The notes under the pieces: generated by a model
The model's database searches: none
What the model saw: the letters and a program-made list of their open reading frames with translations, nothing else
What the model was told of the DNA's origin: nothing
Part shown: piece by piece, positions 1 through 11,710 of the stretch
Layout of the letters: every line of letters begins with the position of its first letter
Numbering within the stretch: the first letter of the stretch is position 1
Position numbers and translations under genes: made by a program
Assembly (NCBI GenBank): GCA_009809945.1
Contig: WTPW01000020.1
Location: forward strand, 448,186 to 512,185
DNA from: Gigaspora margarita
Taxonomy: Eukaryota > Glomeromycota > Glomeromycetes > Diversisporales > Gigasporaceae
DNA: 64,000 nucleotides
Reading direction: 5' to 3'

Positions 1-1270
1 GAGCTTCTGGTGTATGACCTCTCTGGGGGTCACTATGGTGTGTCACATCTAGGTGCTGTAAAAAGTAACCAGATGAAGTTAGGCTTTATATAAATAACAT
101 TAGTTATAGTAATAGTTAACAAATGTAATGCCCTTTGGGGTTGTAAGTTACATCAGTTCTTTACGAAATAAAGCAACAGCAAGATCTGCTAAAGTTTAAA
201 AAAAATAATAATAAAATTAAATACTAATGAGGTTGGTAAAAAGTAAGTAGAACTTTTGTCTATTATATAATTAGCAAGTTTATATAGCTATCAAATTGTT
301 TAAAAATATGTGTTTTTTTAAGATTTTAATAAAAGAAAAATTTTGTTACCATAACTTCAAAAAAAGCTAAAATATATTGATCAAAGTTTGTATAAAGCTG
401 ATCAATTATTTAATTTGTTAATTAAACAAAAAATTACTGCATTTAGAAAATATTTATTTGAACAAAACAACACTCATCTTCAAGAGTTAAAAAAAAATTC
501 TTTACAAAAGCTTCGAAGATTGAATAAAAAAATGGTTTATTTAAAAAATACCAAAATCAATTTACTCAAATTTATGCAAAGGTGACTATTATTAGCAAAT
601 CTTTGAAAATTTAAAGCAATAGTTAACTTTTATATAATTGCAAATAAAAATTATATACCTCTAATTTTATAAATTTTATAACAAGAATATCACAAGTTGG
701 TAAAATATTATTTCATAGTACAATGCAAGCAACAATTATTTTTAATGTGTTTAACAGGAAAGCCAATTTTTTATGGACCATTATCTTATCCACCTTTTGT
801 TGGTACAAAGAAATTTATTAGTTATATATAAACCAAATATCTAAAAATATAAATATCTAAATTTTTGTCTTTTAGCAATATTTAATATGTCACTCAGATA
901 ACACAAACTGCATGAGTAGAAAATTTGGTGGTTCTATTAAAAATTCAATTTTAAAAACAATATATAGTTTTATAAAATTTCCTGTTGAATATAGTTATGA
1001 CAGGTTTTAAAAAAATTATAGCTTTTTAAAAATTACCACAAGCTACAGATTTAACAGATAAAAAAATTCCACTTAATTTTCTTAAATTAGCCTACAAATT
1101 TCATAATGTTATGGTTATATGCTAAAAAGGCTCTATAAACATACAATCAAAATATATTTATTAGCTTTGTAAAAATTCAATAGGGCTTAAAATGACAAAA
1201 TCCCAAAATCTAATTCCAACTTGTTGGCTCTATGAGCTTGATGTGAAGAACAATATCTTAATAGTTATAG
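1..1270. other. AT-rich stretch without a recognisable gene
   Basis: I see no supportable gene here. A 65-residue lysine-rich frame at 388-585 and a 69-residue frame at 1192-1401 are open, but neither matches a family I know. The second runs into an inverted-repeat arm (see 1275-3000), so it is probably not a gene. Homopolymer runs and AT-rich words dominate. Confidence 0.5.
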
Positions 1271-1945
1271 AGCACATAATTTATTTGTTATTAACTCCCT
1301 TAAACAACTCTCTTAAAACTATGAAATATGAATTGGCAAATTTGCTTCAGTTGTTTGATTATCTAATATTAACAAACTATTTTTGGCAAAGAAATAGCTA
1401 ACTAAGCCAATCAAATGTTTCATGATTTTAAAGTATTTTGTATAATTTTTAAAGTGCTATCTCCAAATTTCTGGTACAATCTTGATTGCTATTTTTTGGT
1501 GCATATCTGTTAAATTTACTGCACAACTGATATATGCATTTTTTAAATAAAGAAAATTCATTTTCAGTATATTAAACTGGGATTCTTCCAAATACATCAC
1601 ATGCTGCAATGCTTTTATTATGATTTACCATAAAAATTTGTTACAAATTGATACACACTACTGTATATAGTTAAGGTTGATTTGGTACTATTATGATATA
1701 ATTGCTAAAATTTGAATTGTGATAATGATTGATAATAAAACTATGAACTACAAAAATTGCTAAGAAAATTAGTAATTATCAAATAATCTGGATGGCAAAA
1801 ATTTTGACAAATATTTAAAAAAATGGAAAATCTAAAAATCAATCATCTAAATCTTTAGTGCAATGTAATTTTTTCTTAGTATTTGCTAATATATTCACTA
1901 TTTTTTTAATAATATTATGAATTTTTTTTATTTATTGTAGAGCAA

Positions 1946-2010
1946 TTGTTCTTGCACTTGCACTTGTACTTGTATTTGTTTTTGCACTTGCACTTGTTCT
2001 TGAACTTAAA
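1946..2010 (+). repeat. Minisatellite of (CTTGCA/CTTGTA/CTTGTT) hexamers
   Basis: About ten hexamers of the type CTTGCA, CTTGTA, TTTGTT follow one another. The same hexamers occur in a shorter run at 61818-61850 inside a paralogous segment, so the minisatellite belongs to the dispersed repeat. Confidence 0.75.
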
Positions 2011-2038
2011 ACCATTATAAAATTGCTTTCAAATTCAG

Positions 2039-2844
2039 AAAGTCTATGGACACATACAAATTATATGATATTTATCTTATAACATGTACAAAATAATAAT
2101 TTTTTGATTTAAAAACTAATCCAGAAGGCTTTTATACTAAGTAATCTCCTTAATCATTGTAATATGCTTATTCTTCTGGTTTTTCTGGTTCTAATAGTGG
2201 TGAGATTATTAAATTTGCCAGTAGAACTGAAGATATAATTTTTTGAAATTGAGCAACATTTTAAAGATTATATAAAAATGTAATATAAACTTCATAAGGT
2301 TATATATTCTATTTTACTGAGTTGATTTCTAATACATTACTATTATTGAAAGCAGAAAGACTATGAGAATAGGTTTTGTTAGGACAACAAAGGTAATTAA
2401 CCTATTATAGAAGCTCAGTCGATCACTTTAAATTTTTTAAAAAAAAAAAGATGTCTGGAAGACTTTCAAACTAAGTAAACTATTTTGTTATTTGAAGTAA
2501 ACTTGTTTATTTTATTTTTTGGTTCAAATGGTAGTGATATTATTAAAATTAGCTCAATATAACTGGAATATAGTTTTCTGAAGTTTATGCAGCATTTTTA
2601 TATAATCTTTAGAACATTACCCAATTTCAAAAGGTTCTAACTTCAGTTCTACTAGATAGATTTTAATAATCTTCCACTATTAGAACTGGAAAGACCAGGA
2701 GAACAAGTTTTATTAGAATGATTAAGAAGGTTATCTTAGTACAAAAGCCTTGCTGAATTGCTTTTTAAATCAAAAAAATTATTATTTTGGTATGTGTCTA
2801 TAAAATGAAATATCACAGGATCTGTATATGTGTCCATAGACTTT
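2039..2844. mobile_element. MITE-like element, family also at 19505-20305
   Basis: The ends are inverted repeats: AAAGTCTATGGACACATA at the left, and the reverse complement of that type, ending CCATAGACTTT, at the right. The interior contains inverted segments with the words CTGGTTTTTCTGGTTCTAATA and TTAGAACTGGAAAGACCAG. The whole is collinear with the element at 19505-20305, which is less AT-rich and better preserved. No coding capacity. The superfamily cannot be assigned from these ends. Confidence 0.75.
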
Positions 2845-3224
2845 CATTTCAAATTTGAAACATTTGATTGACTTTTTTAGCTATTTTTTGCCAAAAATAG
2901 TTTGTATATATTAGAAAATCAAACAACAAAAGCAAATTTAAAAAATTCATATTTCTAATAGGGTTGTTTAAGGGTGTTAATGATTAACAAATTCTTCTCA
3001 TCTTTGATAATCAGAGATTATTATTTAATCAACCCAGAAAAATTCCTATGAAAAATGAAAATTGCCAAAGATTGAGCAAATAGATATTCAAATTTGTATT
3101 GGGTCACTGATATTTACATCTAAAAAGGCATATTTTTACTATTGGATGTTATAGCATTTGTTGTTTTATTCTATGTATAATCGCATTTATTTTTTTCTTA
3201 ATGGTCAGATGTCTTATTATACTG

Positions 3225-3645
3225 TAATACTACAGTGCATGATATCTAAAGAATAAAATAATTTCAAAAATTAATAACTCATAATACAGAAAAGATATAA
3301 AAAAAAGAAAGCTGCTATATTGTAGCCAAGTTAATTTGCTACAGCTTAGTGGCTTTATTTTGAAAATAATTATTATATATTCTTGATTTATACCATTTTA
3401 AATGTGCTCAAGTTTCATATAATACATTATAAAATTAACAAAAATGGAAAAGTCACATGTTTTGGCCTTTGTTTATTGGCTAATTTAAAAAATTTGTTAA
3501 TAAAATTTTAGCCATTAAAAAATTTTTAACCAATCAAGATACAAGAAATCAACAAAACATCAAAATTCATTATAAAAATTTTCAAAATGGGACAAATTAT
3601 GCATTTTAATCTTTGGTGTCACACGCTATAGTCACTTTAACAGAT
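3225..3645. mobile_element. MITE-like element, family also at 40063-40515
   Basis: Starts near ACTACAGTGCATGAT and ends near GTGTCACACGCTATAGT, an imperfect inverted repeat. The interior shares with 40063-40515 the words TAGTGGCTTTATTTT, AATTTTTAACCAA, CAAGAAAT, AACATCAAAA and AAAATGGGA. Non-coding. Confidence 0.6.
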
Positions 3646-4284
3646 TACAGGACAAGCAGTCATACAATGTGATACTTGATACGTGAAAAATAAACAGCAT
3701 GTGACAGCTAAGTCACGGACCAATCAGATCTAAGATCTTGCCGTATAACCTTATACTACGTGTTATTCATCACCCCATTCCTGGTACACTACGTTTCAAT
3801 ACTCTGTTCCTAGTATCATTATTCTTATATGTTATTACGCGGTACATATTAGCTTGCAATATCGATATGCTCAGTTGGGATTTATGATATCCTTGCTTAG
3901 CTATATTTTATCAGTTGACATTCGTAAAATATTAGGTATCCAATAAGATTCCAGAATTTGTAGACGAATGCAAAACTCGAAATGAACTATCACTTCGTAC
4001 TTCGTACTATGTTCCTGGTAAATGGCAATAATATATAAAGAAAATGTTATCAAAATACAAATTTCCAGATAAAATTAATGTAGGGATTCGAATTTTAATG
4101 TCACAAATTTCAAATTTGTGACAATACTTAATATACTTTTATATAGATACGTGTATTTCCTACATAGAATTTTATTTATGTATTTCTTATTTATAATAAA
4201 TCAATTTATAAATTAATATTCAATAATAATTTATGCATGGTTTTTTATTAGACAAAAAACAATTAAAAGCCACGTAGGATGTGC

Positions 4285-4550
4285 ATAATGCGCGTGATCC
4301 GCTGGGATGTGCGACGCACTATGTAAATCAAAACTATATGTGGCATAGAGAAGTCTATTATGACAGATTTTTATGTGATTGTCGATTGATAAACTAATAT
4401 ACGTACGTACGTATTTTTATGTATAAAGCTATAAAGCTAGGTCGCACTTTTTTAGAAAGTCTTCGATAATAGATTTTTATATGATACATACATAGTTTTG
4501 ATTTAAATAGTTCGCCACACACCCCAATGATCCGAGCATGACAAACAGGA
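4285..4550. repeat. Short inverted-repeat element
   Basis: The left side (GATCCGCTGGGATGTGCG, then AAATCAAAACTATATG) reappears in reverse complement at 4490-4545 (ATAGTTTTGATTTAAATAG, then CACCCCAATGATCCG). The centre includes a (TACG)n run near 4401. This fits a small fold-back MITE. No target-site duplication was identified. Confidence 0.55.
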
Positions 4551-5280
4551 TTTTTGGAGAAACCATGCTTTGCCCATCTCTAGTTATAATTTTTAAAATA
4601 ATATATTTTTTTAAATAATTAATCAATATAATATGTACCAGTACGATCAAATGTAATATAGAGGATGGCACCATTCAACTTTATGATGTGGCCTATGCTG
4701 ATTTTGCAACTTTTTTTTTTAGTTGGAATAATGCACATTCAGCCCTCAAAAAAATATAATACTAAAATTCACTCTAACTTCAATTAAAAATTTTCTGCCA
4801 AATGATCCTAAGCAATGTTTTACTCTAATAAAAATAACATATTAGAACCACATTAACTTTAACCATGAAACAATAATAATGTATCTACAATGATAATTAT
4901 ACCAAAAAACAATATATTATACAAAACTAATGATAAAAATTCTAAAAAGATGCACAAACTAATGAAGTTAATTAAGAAGTCGCTCACTAAACTAAAAAGC
5001 TAAAAAAGACTAAATGATGACTCACTAATAAAAAAGCACATCTCTAGTAATAAGAAAAAATTATAAATGTTAGTATAAGCTTATATTGAAATAAATCAAA
5101 ATATAAATTATACTTATATATATGTTGCGTAGCAAGTTTAATTATCATACTTCTTTAAAATTTTTAATTTTTAAAAATACAAAAATTTAAAATATAAAAT
5201 TTTAATAATTGTAATAGATTAAAGTAAATTATATTAAAATAAAATTAGAGGTTTCTAGTTATTTCTCTAAAATCTACTTA
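4551..5280. other. AT-rich stretch, nothing recognised
   Basis: No family, RNA gene or clear repeat was identified. Open frames here are short and lie in low-complexity sequence. Confidence 0.5.
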
Positions 5281-5455
5281 TACAGTCAAACCTCTCTATA
5301 GTCACCTTCTTTATAGTTACAAAATTATTATAATTACAATTGTATTTTACCAATTATCTATAAATATATAATAAATACTTCTATATTAGTCATAATTCTT
5401 TATAATTACAGCTTTTTGTATCCCAACAGTGTTACTATACAAGGGTTAGACTGTA
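5281..5455. mobile_element. Tc1/mariner-type MITE, TA target duplication
   Basis: A TA dinucleotide is followed by CAGTCAAACCTCTCTATAGT and the element closes with CTATACAAGGGTTAGACTG followed by TA. The imperfect inverted ends starting CAGTCAAACC and the TA duplication are typical of the Tc1/mariner/pogo group. It is 175 bp and non-coding. Relatives with similar ends lie at 28295-28459 and 32715-32850. Confidence 0.8.
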
Positions 5456-5964
5456 CTGTTTATTAAAAATCTATCTTTAAATTCTAATTCTAACTCTAAA
5501 AAATAGAAAATGGATCCAAAAATATATAGTGTTTTGATTATATTTTTATTTTAAATTATACAACAATTTTTATTTTAATCTATTTTTATTTTAATTTAGT
5601 ACAATAATTTAGTTATTAAATATAAAATTTAATAAGTTCTTAATATAGTCATATATAACAAACATCTAATGCTATATACTGTTGAACCTTCTTAAGCAGA
5701 TCCTGTCCAAACTAGTAACTTGTTAAATCTGATAAAAAATTAATCTACTAAGTTTGTTTTAATAGATTATTATGATTTCAAATCCAATAAACTATCAATA
5801 ATAATACAAAACCTATTCTTTATGCACACTAGTTTGGTGGAGTCATATATATTTGGTTTTTTTTTAATTAAAATTAAAATCAAAATTAGTTTATAAGTTA
5901 AAATTGGAATCTCTTTTAACCTTTTTATTTAAATTTTAAATTAAGTTAAAAAATTTATTTTTTG
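5456..5964. other. AT-rich stretch between two MITEs, nothing recognised
   Basis: Very AT-rich, with no gene or repeat that I can support. Confidence 0.45.
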
Positions 5965-6414
5965 TACAGTGTGTACAACATAGTCCCAACCAATAAAACA
6001 TTTTAGTGGCAAATTCAGATTTTATTTTTTATATATTTGAAGAGGCCAATTTGAAAATTTAGCTAATATTTATATATAAAGTGGCCAAATTTAAATTTTT
6101 AATATATATAAAGTGGAAAATTTTAAATTTTTAATTTTATAAATTAAAAATTAATTGTTTAAAAAGACCAAATTTGCTTTTTTTTATATATCAAAAGTGG
6201 CCAAATTTCATATTTAATTATAAAAATACTATAACTTCAACCTGCTATAACTTTTTTATAAATAGTTTAAAAAAAATTAAGAATGTGGAAATGTTTAGCT
6301 TGTTTTGATTTAACATTTTAAGATAGTATTTTTTGTTTACTATTTTTTTAAAGAAGGATTAGCAATTTGTATTTCATCAATTTTATTGGTCGGGACTAGG
6401 TTGTACGTACTGTA
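5965..6414. mobile_element. MITE with TA-flanked inverted ends
   Basis: The left end reads TACAGTGTGTACAACATAGT and is followed by CCCAACCAATAAAA. The right end carries TTTTATTGGTCGGGACTA then GGTTGTACGTACTGTA. The two ends are near-perfect inverted repeats of about 36 bp. The TA at each outer edge suggests a Tc1/mariner-type target duplication. The interior is AT-rich, with repeated words of the form AAAGTGGCCAAATTT, and codes for nothing. Confidence 0.75.
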
Positions 6415-6935
6415 TTTTATTTTTTTACTATTTTTTAGATTAATTCTTATTGATCAAAATCAACAATTTTATTAATTAAATACAATTTTTATTTAGTATA
6501 TTTTATTAAAATTGCTATTATAGTAAATTTATTAATATTTAACAATTAAAATTTTATATTTGTTATAAATTAAAAACTCTGCGTATCATTGTAATACACT
6601 AATTTGATAAGCTATTATATTATAGAATTAGATATATTGTAAATTAAAAATCTTATTTATATGAAAGATTTATTTTGTTTGGTTTATAAATTCCTATCCT
6701 ATTATTATTTTAATTAAAAAGATTATACATTAACATATCTGATATATTTACTAGTAAAAAATTAAAATTAGATATATAAGTTATTAACCTGTTATTTATA
6801 ACTCATTTTTTCTTATTTGTTATATAATATAATAACAAATTTACTGAAATTTGAATAGGCAAAAATAAATTTAAGTATTTTATATAAGATTTATTATAAA
6901 ATTGATAGTTTGTCTATAATTATTATTATCCCTTC
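6415..6935. other. AT-rich stretch, nothing recognised
   Basis: No gene or named repeat could be supported; composition is almost purely A and T. Confidence 0.45.
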
Positions 6936-7564
6936 GATTGTAGTAGAACACAGGCAAATTTGCCTGTGTATTTGTACTCGTTTTGCTCTGATTTACTTTT
7001 TTTAAATACCAAGATAATTAAATAAATCTTTGTACAATTATAATTAAAAATAAGGATTACTTTTTTGCAAAATTAGTTTTTATATTGTAAGAAAAAAATT
7101 TTAAGTTATATATAAGCTAAAAATAGATAACTTTAAGAAAAAAATTTTTTAAAAAATTTTATCACAATTTCTTTGTTATCTTATTTAGTTTTAGTTTTAA
7201 AGCTATAGTTCTTAAGACAATATTGTAGTTTATATAAAGGATGATAACTTTTATTATTGCAAGTTTAATGATTTATTTGTAAAAATTAAGGCTTGTATTA
7301 GCAGTAAAATTTTTTTTATAGATGGAAACATATGAAATTTAAGAAAACTAAAGAAAAATTTTAATAGTAAAAATGCTAATACAAGAATTTTAAACTTTGA
7401 TTATACTAAAGTTTTCTAATAATTTTGAAAAATTTTTATAACAAAGTTATTAAAACAAAACTCAAAGTATATTTTTTACTTAGAAAAGATATAGCTAAAA
7501 TCAATATTTAAAATTTTATTAAAATTTTTAAAATACGCAGGCAAATTTGCCTGTGTTACAATCT
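6936..7564. mobile_element. MITE whose ends contain a perfect palindrome
   Basis: Left end GATTGTAGTAGAACACAGG, right end ...CTGTGTTACAATC. Next to each end lies the palindrome CAGGCAAATTTGCCTG, so each terminus can form its own hairpin. A similar CAGGGCAAATTTGCCCTG palindrome lies beside the left end of the element at 27012-27768. Interior AT-rich and non-coding. Confidence 0.7.
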
Positions 7565-7625
7565 AAGTGATAATATTAAAATTATAATTTTTCTTTAAAT
7601 ATAATAGATGATAGAGTACATTTAT

Positions 7626-8254
7626 TCATCGCATAGTGCGACACAACTTATATGTCGCTTTTACATGATCGACCAATCAAAATTTAAATCACGTGTAACG
7701 TAGCACGATCAGAAAATTTCAAAACAAAACGTTCGTTTGTCAAAAATCGGTCATAACTCAAAATTTAGTATATGAAACTACTCTTCGAGTTTTAACAAAA
7801 AAAATTCCTTGCAAAATTTTACTATAAAACACCCCTCCCCCCAGTGTTGTACATGGGACAGTTGGGACATGAGCTGGGACATTTTGGGGCATTTTGGGAC
7901 AATTTTTTAAATTGAAATTACTTAAAATTTTATTAAGATAATCTAATTTAATTTTTTCTGAAATGTGTTCAGCACCTAGAAAAATATATAATTATGTATT
8001 TTTTTAAATTAATTTATTAATTATTAAGACTTGGGACATAGTTGGGACACTTGGGACGCTGGGACGTTGGGACGTTGGGACATGCCAAAAAAAGGCTGGG
8101 ACAGTGAACATGTACAACACTGCCTCCCCCACCTACACAATACTCTTAGCTCACTCTAACCCTAACCAACAAAAAACGGTTTATTTTAGTTGTTTTGATT
8201 TTACATTACACATGATCTTATGATCTGCAACAGATGCGACAACATCGCATCTGC
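7626..8254. mobile_element. MITE of the telomere-like-core family, with nested hAT MITE
   Basis: Inverted ends of the type ATCGCATAGTGCGAC / GTTGTCGCATC... are followed inward by the family words ACATGATC, CCAATCAAAATTT and CACGTGTAACG on the left, and TTTTGATTTTACATTACACATGATC on the right. The core has AAATTCCTTGCAAAATTTTACTATAA and AACCCTAACC. The same arrangement occurs at 13160-13482, 50342-50636 and 54959-55268. A hAT-type element (7842-8122) is inserted in its C-rich tract. Non-coding. Confidence 0.7.
7842..8122. mobile_element. hAT-type MITE with perfect 8-bp target duplication
   Basis: Starts CAGTGTTGTACATGGGACAG and ends with the matching inverted end ...ATGTACAACACTG. The 8 bp CCTCCCCC precedes (7834-7841) and follows (8123-8130) the element exactly. 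The CAGTG start and 8-bp duplication are hallmarks of hAT transposons. The interior carries runs of TTGGGACG/TTGGGACA repeats at both sides. It is nested in the MITE 7626-8254. Confidence 0.9.
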
Positions 8255-8272
8255 ATTGTATAAATTCTCTCT

Positions 8273-9106
8273 AGATGATAAAACAACTAAAATTAATAAA
8301 TTTGTCTTGTGAATAAATGCCCAAACTGCATGTTAATAATATAATAATATAAAAAGTTGTTATGAATAACATTGATTATAGAACAATCATACTACAACAT
8401 ATTATGTGTTTGGACATACTTATTATTCTAGTTATCTCTAGGGTGTCTGGCATAGTGCATGCCACTAGTATGCCCAAAATAAATTTGGAATGCCAAATGC
8501 AAGCCATGGCACAAGTTTAATAAAAGGCATACTACATAGTCTAGTTACCTTACAATAAATAACAAAATCTCCTTGGCTCAAAAAAGAAGATTAAAATAAA
8601 ATTACAAGATTTATAACAAAAAAAAAACAGAGTTCATACTCTGTCAACACAATTCTAGATATGTTATTAAAGTGTAATATACAAAAGTATAGAGAGTACT
8701 TACAAAACATAGAATTGAAATGATTTTTTTTCATAATATCCCAAGTAATCAATTAGAAAATAGTACTACTTATTTATTGTTGGGTTACTTTCTCAAGCAA
8801 AGTTTCAAGGATACAAACTCAAGTCTAATAAAGAAGAAGAATTTAGTAGATTTGACTTAAGAATAGATCTCAAATCAAATTTGAAATATCCATTATTATG
8901 AAATATAAAGTTTTATAAAATAGCTATAAAAATTTACAAAACCATGCTAAAGAAGGATTGGTGCAAATCTTGGATAAGAAATATTGTACTGGCATTCTAA
9001 AAGTTTAATGAAATTAGTTGAATGTAAAATTGCTTTTGAAAAAAAGCAAATATGTGTTACTTGAGTTGCATTCTTACTAAAGCAAATAATCAGCAGATTG
9101 AAATGT
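8273..9106 (+). pseudogene. Decayed 3' half of an AAA-ATPase-like/PD-(D/E)XK family gene
   Basis: This stretch is a diverged copy of the last exon of the gene at 36190-38093. Collinear matches run from the segment around AACTGCATG (8315) through words such as CAGAGTTCATACTCTGT, ATGTTATTAAAGTGT, CAAGCAAAGTTTCAAGGATA and CTAATAAAGAAG to the end TGAAATGTAA (9097-9106). The part that would encode the nuclease core (Gly-Arg-Phe-Asp, then Met-Glu-Phe-Lys in the better copy) can be followed but is shifted and stopped several times. A roughly 110-bp insertion at about 8440-8550 interrupts it. The first three exons are missing. The flank to about 10515 is duplicated too, so this was a segmental copy rather than a processed one. 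Not functional. Confidence 0.85.
8440..8552. mobile_element. Small insertion inside the pseudogene
   Basis: Comparison with 37500-37530 shows about 110 extra bases here, flanked by TCTAGTTATC on the left and TCTAGTTACC on the right, a probable target duplication of about 8-10 bp. The insert is rich in GGCATAC/GCATGCC words. It has no coding capacity. Confidence 0.6.
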
Positions 9107-9218
9107 AAAATAAACTATTGCACAGGTTTTATGTAACAACCTGAGCTTTTTTTATTTACTTATTGGCATGAATTGTTATGTCAAATACCATGCAATAAAA
9201 TAGTTATTCTATGGCTAT

Positions 9219-9519
9219 TAGGGGTCTGCAACCTAGGCTCATACTTGTGCTCAACAAAAATCAAGGCATGGCTATAAACACCAAAACTCAAGCATGGACA
9301 TGGGCACAGGCACAAAAAACTTGGCATGGGCATGGTACCAGTACAGAAATTGACTATTTATTATGAATTGTAACTGGCACTTTGTTTGGCACTTGTGCCT
9401 GGCACCTTTTGCCTAGAATTTTGTGCCTATCTCTTTAATAGTGCCTGTTACTTTTGTGCCTATAGACACAAGTGCAGTATAAAGTACTAGTGTCTGGTCT
9501 GGGCATTTGCAGACCACTA
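9219..9519. mobile_element. hAT-like MITE with imperfect 8-bp duplication
   Basis: Starts TAGGGGTCTGCAA and ends TTGCAGACCACTA, a 13-bp inverted repeat with one mismatch. Flanks are ATGGCTAT on the left and ATGGGTAC on the right, six of eight matching, consistent with an old hAT insertion. The interior is full of GGCAC/GTGCC words (for example GGCACTTGTGCC). Absent from the paralogous flank at 38100. Confidence 0.75.
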
Positions 9520-10095
9520 ATGGGTACGCTGAATGACCTGCCTTCAGCATGGAATATGAACATATGTGTAACTGGGTTATTCACTACAACCTATACATAC
9601 TATAAATAATTTATGTTAAATAATACACATGAAATTGAAGTGATCTGAGTAATAAGCATAAAATCATGTTTTATAAACTTTGAGAATACCATGTAAAAGC
9701 ATTAATATTAAAATAAATAAAATAAATTTAAAATGCAGTAGCAGTGAATGAATAAATATTCTTAGCATTTGTTTATTTATTTATATGAAAATTTTGATAA
9801 ATTAATTAAATAAATATAAAATCAAAAAAAGTATAATTTAAATAAGATAACATTTCAAGAGTAGAGTGAAGCAAAGTGTATATCTTAATGGTGGAATAAA
9901 TATAATATAATTATTGCACATTTTGTATACAATAACATCAAGGTAGATTCTAAATCATACCAATTATGTTTTAAACAGGCATTGGGAATCACTTATTACA
10001 ATATATTAAATAAGTAGCTGACAGGTTAACAAGATATTGTTGCGTAAAACTATGAGCAGAAAATATGATTTCAAATTTAAAATAATGTGAATTGT

Positions 10096-10449
10096 TGCAA
10101 ATCGTAATGAAATCATATCATTGTAAAATTTAGAGGCCTCAATTTAAAAATTTAAGTTCTAGCAAATCGGTTTATGCCAGTTTTAGCAATTTTACTGACC
10201 AAACATATTATTGGCCAGCCAAAAAATGCCAAATTTGGTCAAATTATAAATTTTTTGGCCAAATTGGCCAATTTTTTGGCCAAAAAGACCAACAAATTTA
10301 GTTTGGCCAGTGAAATTGCCAACACTTTTCATAATAATTCTAACTCTAAATTATAAAAACCTAATACAAAAGGCCCCAAAAATTTTTAAAATCAGATATA
10401 AAATACTTTCAAATTTCATTATGACCTGATTTATTATGATCTGTCACAT
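10096..10449. mobile_element. Insertion rich in TTGGCC words
   Basis: About 355 bp absent from the paralogous segment near 38405. The sequence 10165-10330 is a low-complexity mix of GGCCAA/TTGGCC words that happens to stay open as a 60-residue frame. Similar GGCCAA-rich sequence forms the ends of the element at 59459-60497. I regard the open frame as a by-product. Confidence 0.65.
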
Positions 10450-10514
10450 GGATTGAGTACCAATTAAACTAATATATATAAATTTACAATATGTATACAA
10501 AAATTGCTGATTTC

Positions 10515-10948
10515 ACAAAACAAGTTCACAAAACAAGAACATAAATATTTATTTACCATTACAACAAATCATTTTATTCACATTGAGTATAAAGAACATT
10601 TAATAATTTTATATAAAATTATCAAAAAATTCCACAAAACAAGAATATAAATACTTATTTGCTATTACGTATAAATCATTTCAATCACATTGTTTAGTCA
10701 GTGAGTTTAAAAAACATTTAATTTTACTATATAAAAACAGCAAAACAAGTTCACAAAGCAAGAACATACATATAAATCATTTTATTCGCATTATTATTTC
10801 ATTCAGCAAGTGAGTATAATAATTTTACTATATAAAAAGTAAACCAAGTTCACAAAACAAGAACATCAATACTTATTGACAATTATGTGCAAATATTGTT
10901 TCATTCACATAAATTTAGTCTGTGAGTATAAAGAACATTTAATAATTT
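10515..10948. repeat. Four diverged tandem repeats of about 110 bp
   Basis: Each unit carries AAGTTCACAAAACAAGAACAT, a run like AATACTTATTTGC, AATCATTTTATTCACATT and GTGAGTATAAAGAACATTTAATAATTT. Four copies are recognisable with small indels. Non-coding minisatellite. Confidence 0.75.
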
Positions 10949-10969
10949 ACTAGAATTGGTTAAAAATTT

Positions 10970-11156
10970 TTAGTCGATTAGTCAGTCGACTAAAACTGTT
11001 AGTTGTTGACTGACTAAAAATTGACTAATCGATTAATTGACTAGTCAACAAATTGACTAGTTGACTAATCGACTAGTCGATTAGTTGACTAATCAACTAG
11101 TCAATTAGTCAATTAGTTGACTAATTGACTAATCGACTAGTTGATTAATCGATTAG
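10970..11156. repeat. Microsatellite of GACTAGTC / GACTAATC octamers
   Basis: About 23 octamers of TTGACTAA, TCGACTAG and CGATTAGT type in both orientations. Each is itself palindromic or near-palindromic, so the tract can fold on itself in many registers. No neighbouring gene uses it. Confidence 0.85.
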
Positions 11157-11190
11157 GGAAGTAATTTGAACCTGACCCACTTGTTCCAAT

Positions 11191-11687
11191 TTTCTTGACC
11201 TCTCTAAAACAAAAAAAAAAGTACCATCGTTCTTGACCCATGTTAGGTAATATGATAGGAACGTCGCTTGAAGAAAATGGATCAGCCGGATACATGTAAC
11301 TTCATATCAGAATATACAATTTTGAATTATCATTATCATAATAACGATAATGATTTTTCTCTTTTATTGTTACTATCGTTATTGTCGTAGCAGTTTTTTT
11401 TTATCCGAAATTTTTTATAAGCAACATTAAATTCTATTCGAAATTATTTTTCGATGCTTAAACATTAAGTACACAATAGAAATTTTATTTGTTAAAATTA
11501 CAAAATATTTTTATAATATTATTACACTGTAAATAGCTTCTAAGTGAAGGGATTTCACAAAATACACTAAAGCCAAAGACATTTTTTACGGGCAACGCTA
11601 GGGTCATTGCTATGTTCCTATCATAACTTAATATGGTCAAAAATGATGAAATATATTTTTTTTTATTTTTAGAAAGGGTCAAGAAAA
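11191..11687. mobile_element. Inverted-repeat element with about 70-bp ends
   Basis: Left end TTTCTTGACCTCTCTAAAA...ATATGATAGG; right end CCTATCATAACTTAATATGG ... GAAAGGGTCAAGAAA. They are reverse complements with scattered mismatches, including A-runs inside each arm. Non-coding. Confidence 0.75.
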
Positions 11688-11709
11688 ATTTATTGCCATT
11701 ATGACGGCC

Positions 11710-11710
<1 letters not shown>

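Larger units (their letters stand above)
1275..3000. repeat. Composite inverted-repeat element, arms of about 140 bp
   Basis: The segment 1275-1425 is the diverged reverse complement of 2855-3000; shared words include CCCTTAAACAA, TTGTTTGATT, CAAACTATTTTTGGCAAA and AATCAAATGTTTC. The layout is that of a non-autonomous element with long terminal inverted repeats. The interior holds a hexamer minisatellite and a second, younger-looking MITE (2039-2844). A related internal segment recurs at 61735-61950, so this is a dispersed family. No transposase is visible. Confidence 0.6.
9107..10515. repeat. 3' flank of the duplicated gene segment, with insertions
   Basis: Blocks at 9600-9845, 10030-10095 and 10450-10515 match the 3' flank of the better copy (38094-38460). 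Shared words include TTTATAAACTTTGA, AATACCATGTAAAA, GTTGCGTAAAACTATGA and TTTACAATATGT. The blocks are separated by sequence absent from the other copy: a hAT-like MITE (9219-9519), an insert at about 9845-10030 and another at 10096-10449. The paralogue therefore serves as an approximate empty-site reference. Confidence 0.75.

Noticed and set aside
388..585. 65-residue lysine-rich frame, possible coiled coil
   Set aside because: Isolated in AT-rich DNA, no heptad pattern convincing by eye and no neighbouring exon.
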